The notes: generated from the letters alone by a model not told the origin. A stretch of DNA of 64,000 bases from Tagaea sp965279565 (GCA_965279565.1 OZ257249.1:1674001-1738000); one strand, 5' to 3'; positions 51,835 to 61,772 are shown, numbered from the stretch's first letter. Numbers and translations: made by a program.

Positions 51835-53352
51835 ATGGCGGACACCGACATCGAAACCGCCGCGCGCGAGACGCTTGCCCGCTACCGGCGCGCGCGCCAG
51901 TCGCGCGGGAGCTGGGAAACGGTCTGGCAGGATTGCTACGAGTTCGCGTTGCCCCAGCGCACGCCGACGGGAACCGGCGGCATCGAGCGGCGCGGCGAGC
52001 GCCTGTTCGACGCCACCGCCGGCGATGCGGCCGAGCAGCTTGCCGCCTCGCTGATGTCGCAGCTCGTGCCGCCCTGGTCGCGCTGGTTCGGCCTGCAGCC
52101 GGGCGGCGAGGTGCCCGAGCCGCACCGTGCCGCGGTGGGCGAAGTGCTGGAGAAGGCTGCCGCGATCCTGCAGGCGCATTTCGACCGCTCGAACTTCGCG
52201 ATGGAGATCCACCAGTGCTTCCTCGACCTCGTCGTCGCGGGCACGGCGATGCTGCAGTTCGAGGAAGCGCCGGCAGGGGCGGACTCCGCGTTCCGCTTCG
52301 CGGCCGTCCCGCTCGGCCGGCTTGCACTCGACGAATCGTCGGAGGGTGCCTTCGACATCGTCTACCGCACGAGCGAGCTCACCGCCGAACGGCTCGTCGC
52401 GCGCTTCCCCGATGCCGCGTTGCCGGATTCGATCCGCAAGACCGATCCGCGCGGCGGTGCGGAGCGGCGCTTCGCGGTGGTCGAGACGCTGCAGGCCGAG
52501 CGGCCGGGCTATCGCTACATGGCGCTGCTCGAGGACGGCACGGACGCGTCCGGCCCCGTCGTGCTGGCGCAGGGCCGTTTCGAGCAACCGCCGTTCCTCG
52601 CCTTCCGCTGGCTCAAGGCGCCGGGCGAGGTCTATGGCCGTTCGCCCGTGATGAAGGCGCTGCCCGACATCAAGACCGCCAATAAGGTCGTCGAGCTCGT
52701 GCTGAAGAACGCGTCGATCGCGGTCACGGGCATCTGGCAGGCCGACGACGACGGCGTGCTCAACCCCGCGAACATCCGCCTGCAGCCGGGCACGATCATC
52801 CCGAAGGCGGTGGGTTCGGCGGGCCTCACGCCGCTCGAGGCGCCGGGCCGGTTCGACGTGTCGAACCTCGTGCTCGACGATCTGCGCGCGCGCATCCGCC
52901 ATTCGCTGCTCGCCGACCGTCTCGGCCAGGTCGACAGTCCGACCATGACCGCGACCGAGGTGCTGGAGCGCTCGGCCGAGATGTCGCGCATCCTGGGTGC
53001 CACATACGGCCGGCTGCAGGCCGAACTGCTCACCCCCTTGATCGCGCGCGCCATCGCGATCCTGCGCCGGCGCGGCGAGATCCCGCCGGTGCTGATCGAC
53101 GGGCGCACGGTCGAGCTCCAGTACAAGTCGCCGCTCGCACTCGTGCAGGCGCAGGCCGACGTGCGCAACGCGATGCTGTGGATCACGCAGGCTGCCACGC
53201 TGGGGCCCGAAGCGATGGCCGTCGTCGATGCCGGTGCGGCCGCACGCTGGATGGCGCGTGCCTTGAGCGTGCCGGCCGATCTCGTCCGCCCGCCGATGGC
53301 CTCGCCCGCACAGATGCTGATGCAGGCGCTGGCAGCCCCCCAACCCAACTGA
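51835..53352 (+). CDS. Portal (head-tail connector) protein
   Basis: A 505-residue protein of the T7-like head-to-tail connector family. Features include the N-terminal RGSWETVWQDCYEFALPQR, AAEQLAASLMSQLVPPWSRW, LAFRWLKAPGEVYGRSPVMK and TMTATEVLERSAEMSRILG, typical of podovirus portals. It would form the dodecameric DNA entry ring and docking site for terminase. I start at ATG 51835, seven bases after GGGGG; ATG 51829 also exists. A scaffold gene follows after 14 bases. Confidence 0.9.
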   Translation: MADTDIETAARETLARYRRARQSRGSWETVWQDCYEFALPQRTPTGTGGIERRGERLFDATAGDAAEQLAASLMSQLVPPWSRWFGLQPGGEVPEPHRAAVGEVLEKAAAILQAHFDRSNFAMEIHQCFLDLVVAGTAMLQFEEAPAGADSAFRFAAVPLGRLALDESSEGAFDIVYRTSELTAERLVARFPDAALPDSIRKTDPRGGAERRFAVVETLQAERPGYRYMALLEDGTDASGPVVLAQGRFEQPPFLAFRWLKAPGEVYGRSPVMKALPDIKTANKVVELVLKNASIAVTGIWQADDDGVLNPANIRLQPGTIIPKAVGSAGLTPLEAPGRFDVSNLVLDDLRARIRHSLLADRLGQVDSPTMTATEVLERSAEMSRILGATYGRLQAELLTPLIARAIAILRRRGEIPPVLIDGRTVELQYKSPLALVQAQADVRNAMLWITQAATLGPEAMAVVDAGAAARWMARALSVPADLVRPPMASPAQMLMQALAAPQPN

Positions 53353-53366
53353 AGAAAGGAAACTCC

Positions 53367-54086
53367 ATGACCGAGACGATCGCGAACAATCCCGCACCGC
53401 CGCCCACACGGCCGGAGCACGTGCCCGAGAAATTCTGGGACGCCGACGGCAGCCAGGTGCGCGTCGAAGCGCTGTCGAAATCCTATACGGAGCTGGAGCG
53501 CAAGCTCTCCGGCATGATCCCGGGGCCGAAATCGCCCGAGTGGGAGCAGAGCTGGCGCAAGGCGATGGGCGTGCCCGATGCGCCCGACGCCTACCGCATC
53601 GTGCCCAAGGACGATCTCGTCGCCGCCGACGCCGAGGTCAACCGCCGCCTGCACGCGGCCGGCTTCACGCCGCAGCAGGCGCAGCTCGTCTACGACCTGG
53701 CCGTCGAACGGCTCGTGCCGATGGTGCAGGACTATGCCGAAGGCTATCGCGCCGAGATCGCGCGCGAGCGTCTCGCGGCCGAGTTCGGCGGCGCCGACAA
53801 GTGGGCCGCGCTCGCCCCGCAGATCGCGCGCTGGGGTTCGCAGAACCTGCCGGGCCATGTCTACGAGGCGCTCGCCGCGTCGCCCGAAGGGATCCGCGCG
53901 ATGCATCGCATGATGTCGTCGGGCGAGCCGGACCTGCGCGGCTTCGGCGGGGCATCCCAGCCGCTCGACGAAGACGGGCTGCGCAAGCTGATGTCCGACA
54001 AGCGCTACTGGCGCGACCACGACCCGGCGGTCGTGCGCGCGGTCAGCGAGGGCTTCAAGCGGCTCTATCCGGATCGCGATTCGTGA
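53367..54086 (+). CDS. Capsid assembly scaffolding protein
   Basis: A 239-residue acidic, helical protein located between portal and capsid, the position of T7 gp9. PEKFWDADGSQVRVEALSKSY and the following LERKLSGMIPGP are characteristic of podovirus-type scaffolds, and the C-terminus is basic (YWRDHDPAVVRAVSEGFKRL), as expected for a capsid-binding end. GAAAGGA precedes the ATG. A strong promoter lies just after the stop. Confidence 0.82.
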   Translation: MTETIANNPAPPPTRPEHVPEKFWDADGSQVRVEALSKSYTELERKLSGMIPGPKSPEWEQSWRKAMGVPDAPDAYRIVPKDDLVAADAEVNRRLHAAGFTPQQAQLVYDLAVERLVPMVQDYAEGYRAEIARERLAAEFGGADKWAALAPQIARWGSQNLPGHVYEALAASPEGIRAMHRMMSSGEPDLRGFGGASQPLDEDGLRKLMSDKRYWRDHDPAVVRAVSEGFKRLYPDRDS

Positions 54087-54096
54087 ATCATGAGGC

Positions 54097-54125
54097 TTGA
54101 CACGAAAACAACCTAGGATTATATT
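54097..54125 (+). promoter_or_regulatory. Strong sigma-70-type promoter for the capsid gene
   Basis: TTGACA (54097-54102), exactly 17 bases, then TATATT (54120-54125) is a near-consensus promoter. It lies right after the scaffold gene and heads a roughly 190-base leader before the major capsid gene, which contains CGTTCC and GGAACG arms near 54131-54167. It would raise capsid output above the rest of the cluster. Confidence 0.75.
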
Positions 54126-54324
54126 ACGAATCGTTCCGCCCCGCCCTTTGTGTGGGAGAACGGAACGCCCCCTTCCAGCGCCAACGGGACAACCGGCCTT
54201 CGGCCCCCGCGGCACCGCCCGACCATCCCCCGCGAAACGGGGTCGATGCCGCGTCCTTCGGGGCGCGGCACCGGCAACCCTCGCTTGCGGGTCCCCGAAC
54301 CCGACTCTTCAAACAGAGGGACCC

Positions 54325-55137
54325 ATGCCCGACATCGACAGAGCATTCGTCAAACAGTACGAGCACGACGTCCATCTCGCCTTCCAGCGGATGGGCTCGA
54401 AACTGCGCACGTCCGTGCGCGCGAAGAAGAACGTCCAGGGCGCTTCGACCGTCTTCCAGAAGATGGGCCGCGGCGCCGCGACGACCAAGGCCCGCCATGC
54501 GGCCGTGCCCGTGATGAACGTCGACCATTCCACGGTCGAAGTGTTCCTCAAGGACTACTACGCCGGCGAATGGCTCGACGCGCTCGACGAGATCAAGGCG
54601 CCGAGCGACGAGCGTTCGGCGGTCGTGAACTCCGGCGCCTATGCGCTGGGGCGCAAGACCGACGAGCTGATCATCGGCGCGCTGCAGGCGTCGGCGAACT
54701 TCGCCGGGGCCGACACCGACGGGCTGACGAAGCCCAAGATCCTCGCCGCGTTCGAGAAGCTGGGCGAATCCGACGTGCCCGACGACGGCGACCGCTGCGC
54801 GGTCATCGGCTGGAAGCAGTGGAGCGAGCTTCTCGAGATCGAGGAGTTCGCCAACGCCGACTATGTCGGCGACGACGAGCTGCCCTGGCAGGGCACGCAG
54901 GCCAAGAAGTGGCTCGGCACGCTGTGGATGCCGCATTCGGGCCTGATCGCGGCCGGCGGCGTGCGCTTCTGCCACTGGTACCACAAGGCGGCGGTCGGCC
55001 ACGCGTCGGGCTGCGAGGTGCGCTCCGACGTGTCGTGGCACGGCGACCGCGCGTCGTTCTTCATCAGCAACATGATGAGCCAGGGAGCCGGGATCATCGA
55101 CGCCGCCGGCGTCGTGACCCTGCGCTGCCGCGAGTAG
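54325..55137 (+). CDS. Major capsid protein
   Basis: A 270-residue protein in the capsid position, beginning MPDIDRAFVKQYEHDVHLAF, with a middle domain containing FLKDYYAGEWLDALDEIKAP and a C-terminal FFISNMMSQGAGIIDAAGVV. This pattern matches podovirus-type phage capsid proteins that should adopt an HK97-like fold; the fold is inference. CAGAGGGACCC precedes the ATG. It is driven by a dedicated promoter and followed nine bases later by a small accessory gene. Confidence 0.85.
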   Translation: MPDIDRAFVKQYEHDVHLAFQRMGSKLRTSVRAKKNVQGASTVFQKMGRGAATTKARHAAVPVMNVDHSTVEVFLKDYYAGEWLDALDEIKAPSDERSAVVNSGAYALGRKTDELIIGALQASANFAGADTDGLTKPKILAAFEKLGESDVPDDGDRCAVIGWKQWSELLEIEEFANADYVGDDELPWQGTQAKKWLGTLWMPHSGLIAAGGVRFCHWYHKAAVGHASGCEVRSDVSWHGDRASFFISNMMSQGAGIIDAAGVVTLRCRE

Positions 55138-55146
55138 GAGGAAACG

Positions 55147-55416
55147 ATGGCTTTCGAACTGAAGAACCTGTCCGTGCTCGCCTACGCGAACGGCTTCACG
55201 CTGTGGCACTACGCCACGCCGGATGCCGCCGCATCGGTGGACGACGCGGGCTATTTCAACGCCGCCGCCGACATGCTGCGCGCCGGCGACATGATCCTCG
55301 CCAACACCGCAACGACGAGCGTGCCGCAAAGCGGCGTGTTCGCCGTCGCGTCGGTGGCGGCCGGATCGGTCGACGCCGCGAGCCTGACGCCGTTCGGCGC
55401 GTCGAACCCCGACTGA
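55147..55416 (+). CDS. Small capsid-associated phage protein
   Basis: An 89-residue protein immediately after the capsid gene, preceded by AGGAGGAAACG. It has FTLWHYATPDAAASVDDAGYF and ADMLRAGDMILANT, a pattern I associate with short post-capsid proteins in podovirus-like prophages, possibly decoration or head-fibre proteins. Function is inferred only from position. Confidence 0.7.
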   Translation: MAFELKNLSVLAYANGFTLWHYATPDAAASVDDAGYFNAAADMLRAGDMILANTATTSVPQSGVFAVASVAAGSVDAASLTPFGASNPD

Positions 55417-55475
55417 CGAAGCGGCGGGCGGCTTCGATGCCGCCCGCCGGACTTCGCCCCGATCCGGAGAAACCA

Positions 55476-56045
55476 ATGGCCCTCACGTCCATCGCCTTGT
55501 GCGCGCGCGCCCTCGTCAAGCTGGGGGCCCGCTCGATCGCCTCGTTCGACGAAGGAACGGCAGAGGCGGAAGTCGCCGCCGTGCTCTATCCCAGCGTGCG
55601 CGACGGCCTGCTGTCCGCCCATCCGTGGAGCTTCGCGACCGGCCAGGCGACGCTCGCGCGCCTCGCGCAGCGGCCCGTCGCCGACCACGCCTTCGCCTAC
55701 CAGCTTCCCGCCGACTTCCTGCGCGCGCTTTCGCTGGGCACGGGCACGCGCGGTCGCGGCACCGAGTATCGCGTCGTGGAATCCGCACTCCACTGCGATG
55801 CCGACCATGTCGTGCTCTCCTACGTGTTCCGGCCCGACGAGACCGGCTTCCCGCCCTTCTTCGACACGCTGCTGATCGCCACGCTGGCGGCCGAGTTCTG
55901 CCTGCCGGTGACCGAGAGCACGTCGCGCGCCGAGCTGCTGCGCCGGATCGCGGAATCCGAGTTCCGCCGTGCGCGCCTGATCGACGCGCAGCAGGACACG
56001 CCCCAGCGCATCGAGGATTTCACGCTGGTGGAGGCGCGCCGATGA
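55476..56045 (+). CDS. Tail tubular protein A-like
   Basis: A 189-residue protein matching the T7 gp11 type adaptor. The opening LTSIALCARALVKLGARSIASF, LLSAHPWSFATGQATLAR and ADFLRALSLG are recurrent in tubular A proteins, which form the ring between portal and nozzle. GGAGAAACC precedes the ATG. Its stop overlaps the next start by four bases (ATGA). Confidence 0.83.
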   Translation: MALTSIALCARALVKLGARSIASFDEGTAEAEVAAVLYPSVRDGLLSAHPWSFATGQATLARLAQRPVADHAFAYQLPADFLRALSLGTGTRGRGTEYRVVESALHCDADHVVLSYVFRPDETGFPPFFDTLLIATLAAEFCLPVTESTSRAELLRRIAESEFRRARLIDAQQDTPQRIEDFTLVEARR

Positions 56046-57949
56046 GCGTGCTGCGGATCGCCAAGACAAGCTTCGCGTCGGGCGAGATCGGCCCGGCGAT
56101 GCTGGGCCGCGTGGATTTGCGCGCGTTCGAGAACGGGGCGCGCAGCTTGCGCAACGTCATCGTGCAGCCGTCGGGCGGGGTACGCCGCCGCCCGGGTCTT
56201 GCGCACGTCGCACTCCTGCCCGGCAAGGCGCGCCTGATCGCGTTCGAGTTCAACACCGAGCAGGCCTATCTGCTGGCGTTGCTGGGCGGCGAGATGCGCG
56301 TCTATCGCGACGGCGTGCTGGTCGCGAGCGTGGCGACACCGTGGACGGCCGCCCAGATCGACCAGGTCGCGTGGACGCAGAGTGCGGACACGCTGCTCGT
56401 CGTGCATCCGGACGTGCCGCCCCGGCGCATCACGCGCACCTCGCACACGGCCTGGACGGTCGAGCCCTGGGCGTTCTTCGAGGAGAAGGGCGTGCGCATG
56501 CAGCCGCACCACAAGTTCGCGGGTGCGGACGTAACACTCCAGCCGAGTGGTACCGCCGGCACCGTGACGCTGACGGCCTCGGCCGACGTTTTCGTCGCGG
56601 GCCATGCCGGCTTGCGTCTGCGCGTGCAGCAGAAGGAGATGACGGTCACGGCCGTCGCGGGCCCGCGCAACGCGACCGCCACGCTCGCCGAAGGGCTGAC
56701 GCTGCCCGACACGGAAGCGACGCGCGACTGGGAGGAGCCGGCGCTTTCCGCCGTGCGCGGCTGGCCCGTGTCGGTCACGTTCCACCAGGACCGGCTCGTC
56801 GTCGGCGGCTCGCGCGACCTGCCCAACCGGCTGTGGCTGTCGAAATCGGGCGACCTGTTCAATTTCGATCTGGGTACAGGTCTCGACGACGAGGCGATCG
56901 AGTTCGCGCTTCTGTCCGACCAGGTCAACGCGATCCGCCACGTCTTCTCGGGCCGGCACCTGCAGGTCTTCACGTCCGGTGCCGAATGGATGGTGACGGG
57001 CGAGCCGCTGACGCCCGAGAACGTCCAGCTCGACCGGCAGACGCGCATCGGCAGCCCGACGGACCGTTCGGTGCGCCCGCGCGACGTCGACGGCGCCACG
57101 CTGTTCGTGGGCAAGGGCGGGCACGATCTGCGCGAGTTCCTGTTCGCCGACGGCGAGCAGGCCTATCAGGCGACGGATCTCGCACTTCTGGCCCCGCATC
57201 TGGTGCGCGATCCGGTCGCCGTCGATTACGACCCCGACGACCGGCTGCTGCACGTGGTCAATGCCGACGGCACGCTCGCCACGCTGACGGTCTATCGCGC
57301 CGAGCAGGTGACCGCGTGGGCGCTGCAGACCACGCAGGGCGCGTTCCGCGCCGTCGCCACGGTCGCCGACCACACACACGTGGCGGTCGAGCGTGCCGGC
57401 GTGTGGTCCATCGAACGCTTCGATCCGTCGCTGTCGACCGACGCGGCTGTTCGCGTGGCACCGCTTCCCGACGCCACGCAATGGACCGGGCTTTCGCATC
57501 TCGACGGCAAGGCGGTCGAGCTTGTCGGCGACGGCGTGCCGTTCGGCACGGCCGTGCCCGTGGGCGGTGCGGTCGCCGCGCGCGGCGCGGTTATGTCGCT
57601 CGAAGCCGGTCTCGGCTTCGTCGCCGCGATCGAGCCGTTGCCGCCCACGCTGGCCGCCGCCGGCGGTGCCAGCCCGCGCAGCGTGCGGCTGATCGAGGCG
57701 GCGTTCCGCCTGCTCGACACGCGCCAGATGCGCGTCGACACCGGCGGCGGGCCGGTCGACGTGCCGTTCCGCAGCTTCGCCGCGACCAGCGCGTTCGACA
57801 GCCAGGTCGCCGCCTTCACCGGAGAGAAACGGGTGCGGGCACTCGGCTGGAAGCGTGCGGGCATCGACGCGCTGTGGCGCATCGAGCTGCCGGCACCGCT
57901 GCCTTTCACGCTGCTTTCCGTAACCCACGAACTGAAGGTGAATGACTGA
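56042..57949 (+). CDS. Tail tubular protein B / nozzle-like
   Basis: A 635-residue protein in the T7 gp12 position. The N-terminus SVLRIAKTSFASGEIGPAML with GRVDLRAFENGARSLRNVIV and RRRPGLAHVALL is typical of podovirus nozzle or stabilisation proteins. Later segments FHQDRLVVGGSRDLPNRLWLS and LQVFTSGAEWMVTGEPLTPENVQ, quoted in part, agree. It would form the tail nozzle that contacts the fibres. It overlaps genes on both sides. Confidence 0.85.
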   Translation: MSVLRIAKTSFASGEIGPAMLGRVDLRAFENGARSLRNVIVQPSGGVRRRPGLAHVALLPGKARLIAFEFNTEQAYLLALLGGEMRVYRDGVLVASVATPWTAAQIDQVAWTQSADTLLVVHPDVPPRRITRTSHTAWTVEPWAFFEEKGVRMQPHHKFAGADVTLQPSGTAGTVTLTASADVFVAGHAGLRLRVQQKEMTVTAVAGPRNATATLAEGLTLPDTEATRDWEEPALSAVRGWPVSVTFHQDRLVVGGSRDLPNRLWLSKSGDLFNFDLGTGLDDEAIEFALLSDQVNAIRHVFSGRHLQVFTSGAEWMVTGEPLTPENVQLDRQTRIGSPTDRSVRPRDVDGATLFVGKGGHDLREFLFADGEQAYQATDLALLAPHLVRDPVAVDYDPDDRLLHVVNADGTLATLTVYRAEQVTAWALQTTQGAFRAVATVADHTHVAVERAGVWSIERFDPSLSTDAAVRVAPLPDATQWTGLSHLDGKAVELVGDGVPFGTAVPVGGAVAARGAVMSLEAGLGFVAAIEPLPPTLAAAGGASPRSVRLIEAAFRLLDTRQMRVDTGGGPVDVPFRSFAATSAFDSQVAAFTGEKRVRALGWKRAGIDALWRIELPAPLPFTLLSVTHELKVND

Positions 57950-58518
57950 TGGGTGGTCTAGCTATTCCTGAGATCATGGCGATCCAGTCCGGAATCTCCG
58001 GCGCGGGTCTGCTCCACGGCATCGCAAGCTCCGGTGCCGCCGCATCCCACGCACAGGCGCAGGCGGCCATGCAGGCGCAGATGGCGCAGGCGCAGGCCGA
58101 CCGCCAGCGCCAGCTTCTCGAGCGCCAGTACGAATCCGACACGCGCAAGCGCACGAACCTGCTCGAACGCGCCACGGCGCGCGCACGCGTGTCGTTCGGC
58201 GCGCGCGGCCTGTCGCCGACCGAAGGATCGGCGGGCGCATTGCTCGACGGCATCGAGACCGATTTCGGAATCGAGGAAGCCGAGCGCGAACAGAACTACG
58301 AGATCCAGCGCGACGGCCTCGCGCACGGGCTCGCCACGTCGCTGCAGCGCATCGAGGGCATGCGCGCGGGCAACCTGCTCGCGCACGAGTCCGACATCCA
58401 GAGCCGGATTCTCGGCCTGCTGAACTGGGGTGCCAGATCCTTCGGACGCGGCGGCGGCAGCCGACCGCGCGGACTGGTCGGCGATTTCCCGCTCGGCCAG
58501 TACGACAACCTCGCCTGA
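57949..58518 (+). CDS. Internal virion protein (gp14-like candidate)
   Basis: A 189-residue alanine- and glutamine-rich protein with a hydrophobic N-terminal helix (GLAIPEIMAIQSGISGAGLL) and a long polar coiled coil (AQAQAAMQAQMAQAQADRQR). The basic RATARARVSFGARGLSPTEG segment recurs in podovirus ejection proteins. Position between nozzle and fibre suggests a T7 gp14-like role in DNA ejection. The larger gp15 and gp16 partners are absent. Confidence 0.7.
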   Translation: MGGLAIPEIMAIQSGISGAGLLHGIASSGAAASHAQAQAAMQAQMAQAQADRQRQLLERQYESDTRKRTNLLERATARARVSFGARGLSPTEGSAGALLDGIETDFGIEEAEREQNYEIQRDGLAHGLATSLQRIEGMRAGNLLAHESDIQSRILGLLNWGARSFGRGGGSRPRGLVGDFPLGQYDNLA

Positions 58519-58530
58519 CGGAGAAAAGAG

Positions 58531-60273
58531 ATGAGCGAACATATCAGGATCGCGGCGCGTCCGCCGCGCAAGCGCTACCGCGGCGACGGCGTCCAGCGCG
58601 TCTTCGCCTTCGACTTCGCGGTCTTCCGGCCCGAGGATATCGAGGTGGGCATCGACGGCGCCGTGCTCGCCGGCGGCTATGTCGTCGCGGTCGGCGCGTC
58701 GGGCACGGGTGCCGTCACGCTCGACGCCGCACCTGCCGACGGGGCGGCGGTCGTGCTGCAGCGCCGGCTGGTCATCCGCCGCGAGACGGATTTCCAGGAA
58801 GGCGGGGAGCTGCGCGCCAAGACGCTCAACGACGAGCTGGATTTCCAGACCGCGGCACTCCAGCAGGTCGCGACCTCCGTCGCGCGTTCGCTGCAGCTGC
58901 CCGACGAGGATGCCGACGATGCGCCCACGCGCATCCCGCGTGCTTCCCTGCGCGCGCATCGCGCGCTGATCTTCGATGCGGACGGCAGGCCGGCCGTGTC
59001 GCAGGACATATATGTCGACCAGGCGGCGACAGCCGCCGCCAGTGCCGCTGCCGCCGCGGTTTCCGCTTCGGCCGCGAACGCGTCGGCGACGAACGCATCG
59101 GCATCCGCCGCGGATGCGCTTGCTTCGGCAGATGCAGCGGGCGTTTCGCAGGCACTTGCCGCCGCCAGCCGGGTCGCGACGGCGGCGGATGCTTCCGCCG
59201 CGCAGTCGGCCGCATCCGCCGTCGCGATCCCGTGGAGCTACGCGGACTCGCTCGCGATGGACGATCCGGGAACGGGCGCGATACGCTTCGACGCCGCATC
59301 GCCCGCCGCGACCGGCACCATCACGCTGTCGGCCATCGCGGCGGAAAGCGGCGATCCGGACATGTCGGATCTCGTCGCCGCGTGGGGCGACAGCACCAAT
59401 CCGACCGGCAAGGGCACGCTTGTGCTGCGCAAGCGCGGGGCTCCGGCAACCTTCGCCGCGTTCGCCGTGCTGGACGTGATCGACAACGGCACTTGGCTGC
59501 GTATCGACGTGGCGCATGTCGCGTCGGCGGGAAGCTGGGGTGCAGGCGACGTCGCCTATGCGAGCTTCGCGCGCGCGGGCGACAAGGGAATCGACGGGGC
59601 CGGCACCATCGTCAGCGTGACGTCCGGCGACGCGGCACTCGTCGTCGACGGCACGTCGTCCGACCGCGTCGTGTCGCTCGCCGCGAATTCGATCGCGCCC
59701 GCGAAGCTCGCCCGGCTGGGGACGGCGGGGCAGGTGCTCGCCTCGAACGGGCCCGGTGCGGATGCCGCGTTCCAGGACCTGCCGCCCGGCGTGCCGGCGG
59801 GAACCGTCGTGCCCTACGCAGGTCTCGTCGAGCCGGCGGGCTGGCTGTTCGCGGCGGGGCAGGCGGTCGGCCGCACGGCCCATGCCGCACTCTTCGCCGC
59901 GATCGGCACGACGTACGGTGCCGGCGACGGCAGCACGACCTTCAACCTGCCCGACCTGCGCGGGCGCGTGGCGGCCGGGCGCGACAACATGAACGGCCCG
60001 CCGGCGAACCGGCTGACGTCTGCCGGTTCGGGCATCGCCGGCACGACGCTGGGTGCCGCCGGCGGCGCCCAGACGCACACGCTGACGGTGGCGCAGATGC
60101 CCTCGCACGCGCATTCGCAGAACGGATTCGTCGGCGGCCAGAACTACAGCATCCCGTCCAACTATCCCGACGGTCCCTATTCGATCGGGGGTACCACCGG
60201 CGGCGAAGGCGGCGGGCAGCCGCATCCCAACGCGCAGCCCACGCTCGTCCTCAACTTCATCGTCAAGACATGA
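58531..60273 (+). CDS. Tail fibre with phage tail collar domain
   Basis: A 580-residue fibre. The N-terminal 150 residues (RYRGDGVQRVFAFDFAVF, VVLQRRLVIRRETDFQEGG) resemble the T7 gp17-type virion-attachment domain. An alanine- and serine-rich stretch from about 170 to 230 is probably a coiled shaft. The C-terminus is a phage tail collar domain (GLVEPAGWLFAAGQAVGRT, FNLPDLRGRVAAGRDNM), ending with a glycine- and histidine-rich tip (PSHAHSQNGFVGG). It would determine host range. The terminase start overlaps its stop. Confidence 0.88.
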   Translation: MSEHIRIAARPPRKRYRGDGVQRVFAFDFAVFRPEDIEVGIDGAVLAGGYVVAVGASGTGAVTLDAAPADGAAVVLQRRLVIRRETDFQEGGELRAKTLNDELDFQTAALQQVATSVARSLQLPDEDADDAPTRIPRASLRAHRALIFDADGRPAVSQDIYVDQAATAAASAAAAAVSASAANASATNASASAADALASADAAGVSQALAAASRVATAADASAAQSAASAVAIPWSYADSLAMDDPGTGAIRFDAASPAATGTITLSAIAAESGDPDMSDLVAAWGDSTNPTGKGTLVLRKRGAPATFAAFAVLDVIDNGTWLRIDVAHVASAGSWGAGDVAYASFARAGDKGIDGAGTIVSVTSGDAALVVDGTSSDRVVSLAANSIAPAKLARLGTAGQVLASNGPGADAAFQDLPPGVPAGTVVPYAGLVEPAGWLFAAGQAVGRTAHAALFAAIGTTYGAGDGSTTFNLPDLRGRVAAGRDNMNGPPANRLTSAGSGIAGTTLGAAGGAQTHTLTVAQMPSHAHSQNGFVGGQNYSIPSNYPDGPYSIGGTTGGEGGGQPHPNAQPTLVLNFIVKT

Positions 60274-61772
60274 AGAAGGAAGCCGCACCGCGCCCGCCCA
60301 CGCCGGGCTTCGTCGAGTTCGTCGACGAATGGAACGCGCTGCAGGGGCAGGCCACGCCCGCGCTGCATGCGCGCATGGCCGGATGGCTCGCCGGCCATGC
60401 GGCGGAAAAGACGACGCGCCTGGTGCTGATGGCGTTCCGCGCCGGCGGCAAGTCCACGCTGGTCGGGCTCTTCTGCGCGTGGCTGCTGGCGCGCGATCCC
60501 GACCTGCGCGTGATGGTGCTGGCGGCGGAAGAAGCACTCGCGCGCAAGATGGTGCGCAACGTCAAGCGCATCGTCGAGCGCCATCCGGCGACGGCGGGGC
60601 TGAAGCCGGTGCGCGCCGACATGTGGGCGTCCGACCAGTTCGTCGTCGAGCGGTGCGCGGAGCTGCGCGACCCCTCGATGCTGGCGCGCGGGCTTGCCGG
60701 CAACATCACCGGCAGCCGCGCCGACGTGGTGATCTGTGACGACGTCGAGGTGCCCAACACCTGCGACACGCACGCCAAGCGCGTCGAGCTGCGCGAGCGG
60801 CTGGCCGAGATCGACTACGTGCTCGTCCCCGGCGGCATGCAGCTCTATATCGGCACGCCGCACAGCTACTATTCGATCTATGCCGACGAGCCGCGCACGG
60901 AAGCGGGCGAGAGCGTGCCGTTCCTCGACGGCTTCGCGCGGCTGTCGATCCCGGTCGTCGCCCCCGACGGCACGCTCGCCTGGCCCGAGCGGTTCGATTC
61001 CGACCGCATCGCGGCGGTGCGCGCGCGCACAGGCCCGCAGAAGTTCCGCGCGCAGATGATGCTGGAGCCGGTCGCGGACGGCGCATGCCGTCTCGATCCC
61101 GACCGGCTCGTCGCCTATGACTGGCCGCTCGACTATTCGGAAGGCAACGGCGCGCCGGTGCTCGCACTCGGCGGCACGCGCCTGATGTCGGCGAGCTGCT
61201 GGTGGGATCCGTCCTACGGCAAGGCGGACGGCGACGCGTCGGTCGTCGCCGTCGTGTTCGCCGACGAGGCGGGCAACCGCTATCTGCACGAGGTGAAGTA
61301 TCTGAGCGTGCCGGGCGACGCGCGCGCCGAGGACGAGGCGAAGGCGTTCTGCCGGCAGGTCGCCGAGTTCGCGCGCCGCAACCACGTGCCGAACCTGCGC
61401 GTCGAGACGAACGGGCTGGGCGGCTTCCTGCCGGGCCTGCTGCGCGCGGAGATGTCGGCGAGTGCGACCGCCTGCGCGGTCGTCGGCTTCCACAATCGCG
61501 TGCCGAAGATGCGCCGCATCCTCGACGCGTTCGACGCGCGCCTCGCATCCGGCATGCTGCACGCCCATCGCGGCGTGTGGGCGACACCCTTCATCGCCGA
61601 GATGCGCGAATGGCGCGCGGATATCGGCGGCGTGCGCGACGACGGGCTCGACGCGGTCGCCGGCTGCCTGTCGGGCGATCCGGTCCGCTTCCCCGCCGTC
61701 GCGCGGCCGCACGCGCCCGACTGGCGGCCGGGTGCGGGTTCGCACCGTGCGAGCACCGAATTCGAGATCTGA
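60270..61772 (+). CDS. Large terminase subunit
   Basis: A 500-residue packaging motor. The ATPase site has the Walker A variant FRAGGKST (residues 56-63) and Walker B VVICDDVE (about 152-159); motif III is YIGTPHSYYSIY. A C-terminal RNase-H-like nuclease has SCWWDPSYGKADGDASVVAV and a later DDGLDAVAG aspartate. The position after the tail fibre follows T7-like order. No small terminase is recognisable. It overlaps the fibre gene by four bases. Confidence 0.9.
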   Translation: MKKEAAPRPPTPGFVEFVDEWNALQGQATPALHARMAGWLAGHAAEKTTRLVLMAFRAGGKSTLVGLFCAWLLARDPDLRVMVLAAEEALARKMVRNVKRIVERHPATAGLKPVRADMWASDQFVVERCAELRDPSMLARGLAGNITGSRADVVICDDVEVPNTCDTHAKRVELRERLAEIDYVLVPGGMQLYIGTPHSYYSIYADEPRTEAGESVPFLDGFARLSIPVVAPDGTLAWPERFDSDRIAAVRARTGPQKFRAQMMLEPVADGACRLDPDRLVAYDWPLDYSEGNGAPVLALGGTRLMSASCWWDPSYGKADGDASVVAVVFADEAGNRYLHEVKYLSVPGDARAEDEAKAFCRQVAEFARRNHVPNLRVETNGLGGFLPGLLRAEMSASATACAVVGFHNRVPKMRRILDAFDARLASGMLHAHRGVWATPFIAEMREWRADIGGVRDDGLDAVAGCLSGDPVRFPAVARPHAPDWRPGAGSHRASTEFEI

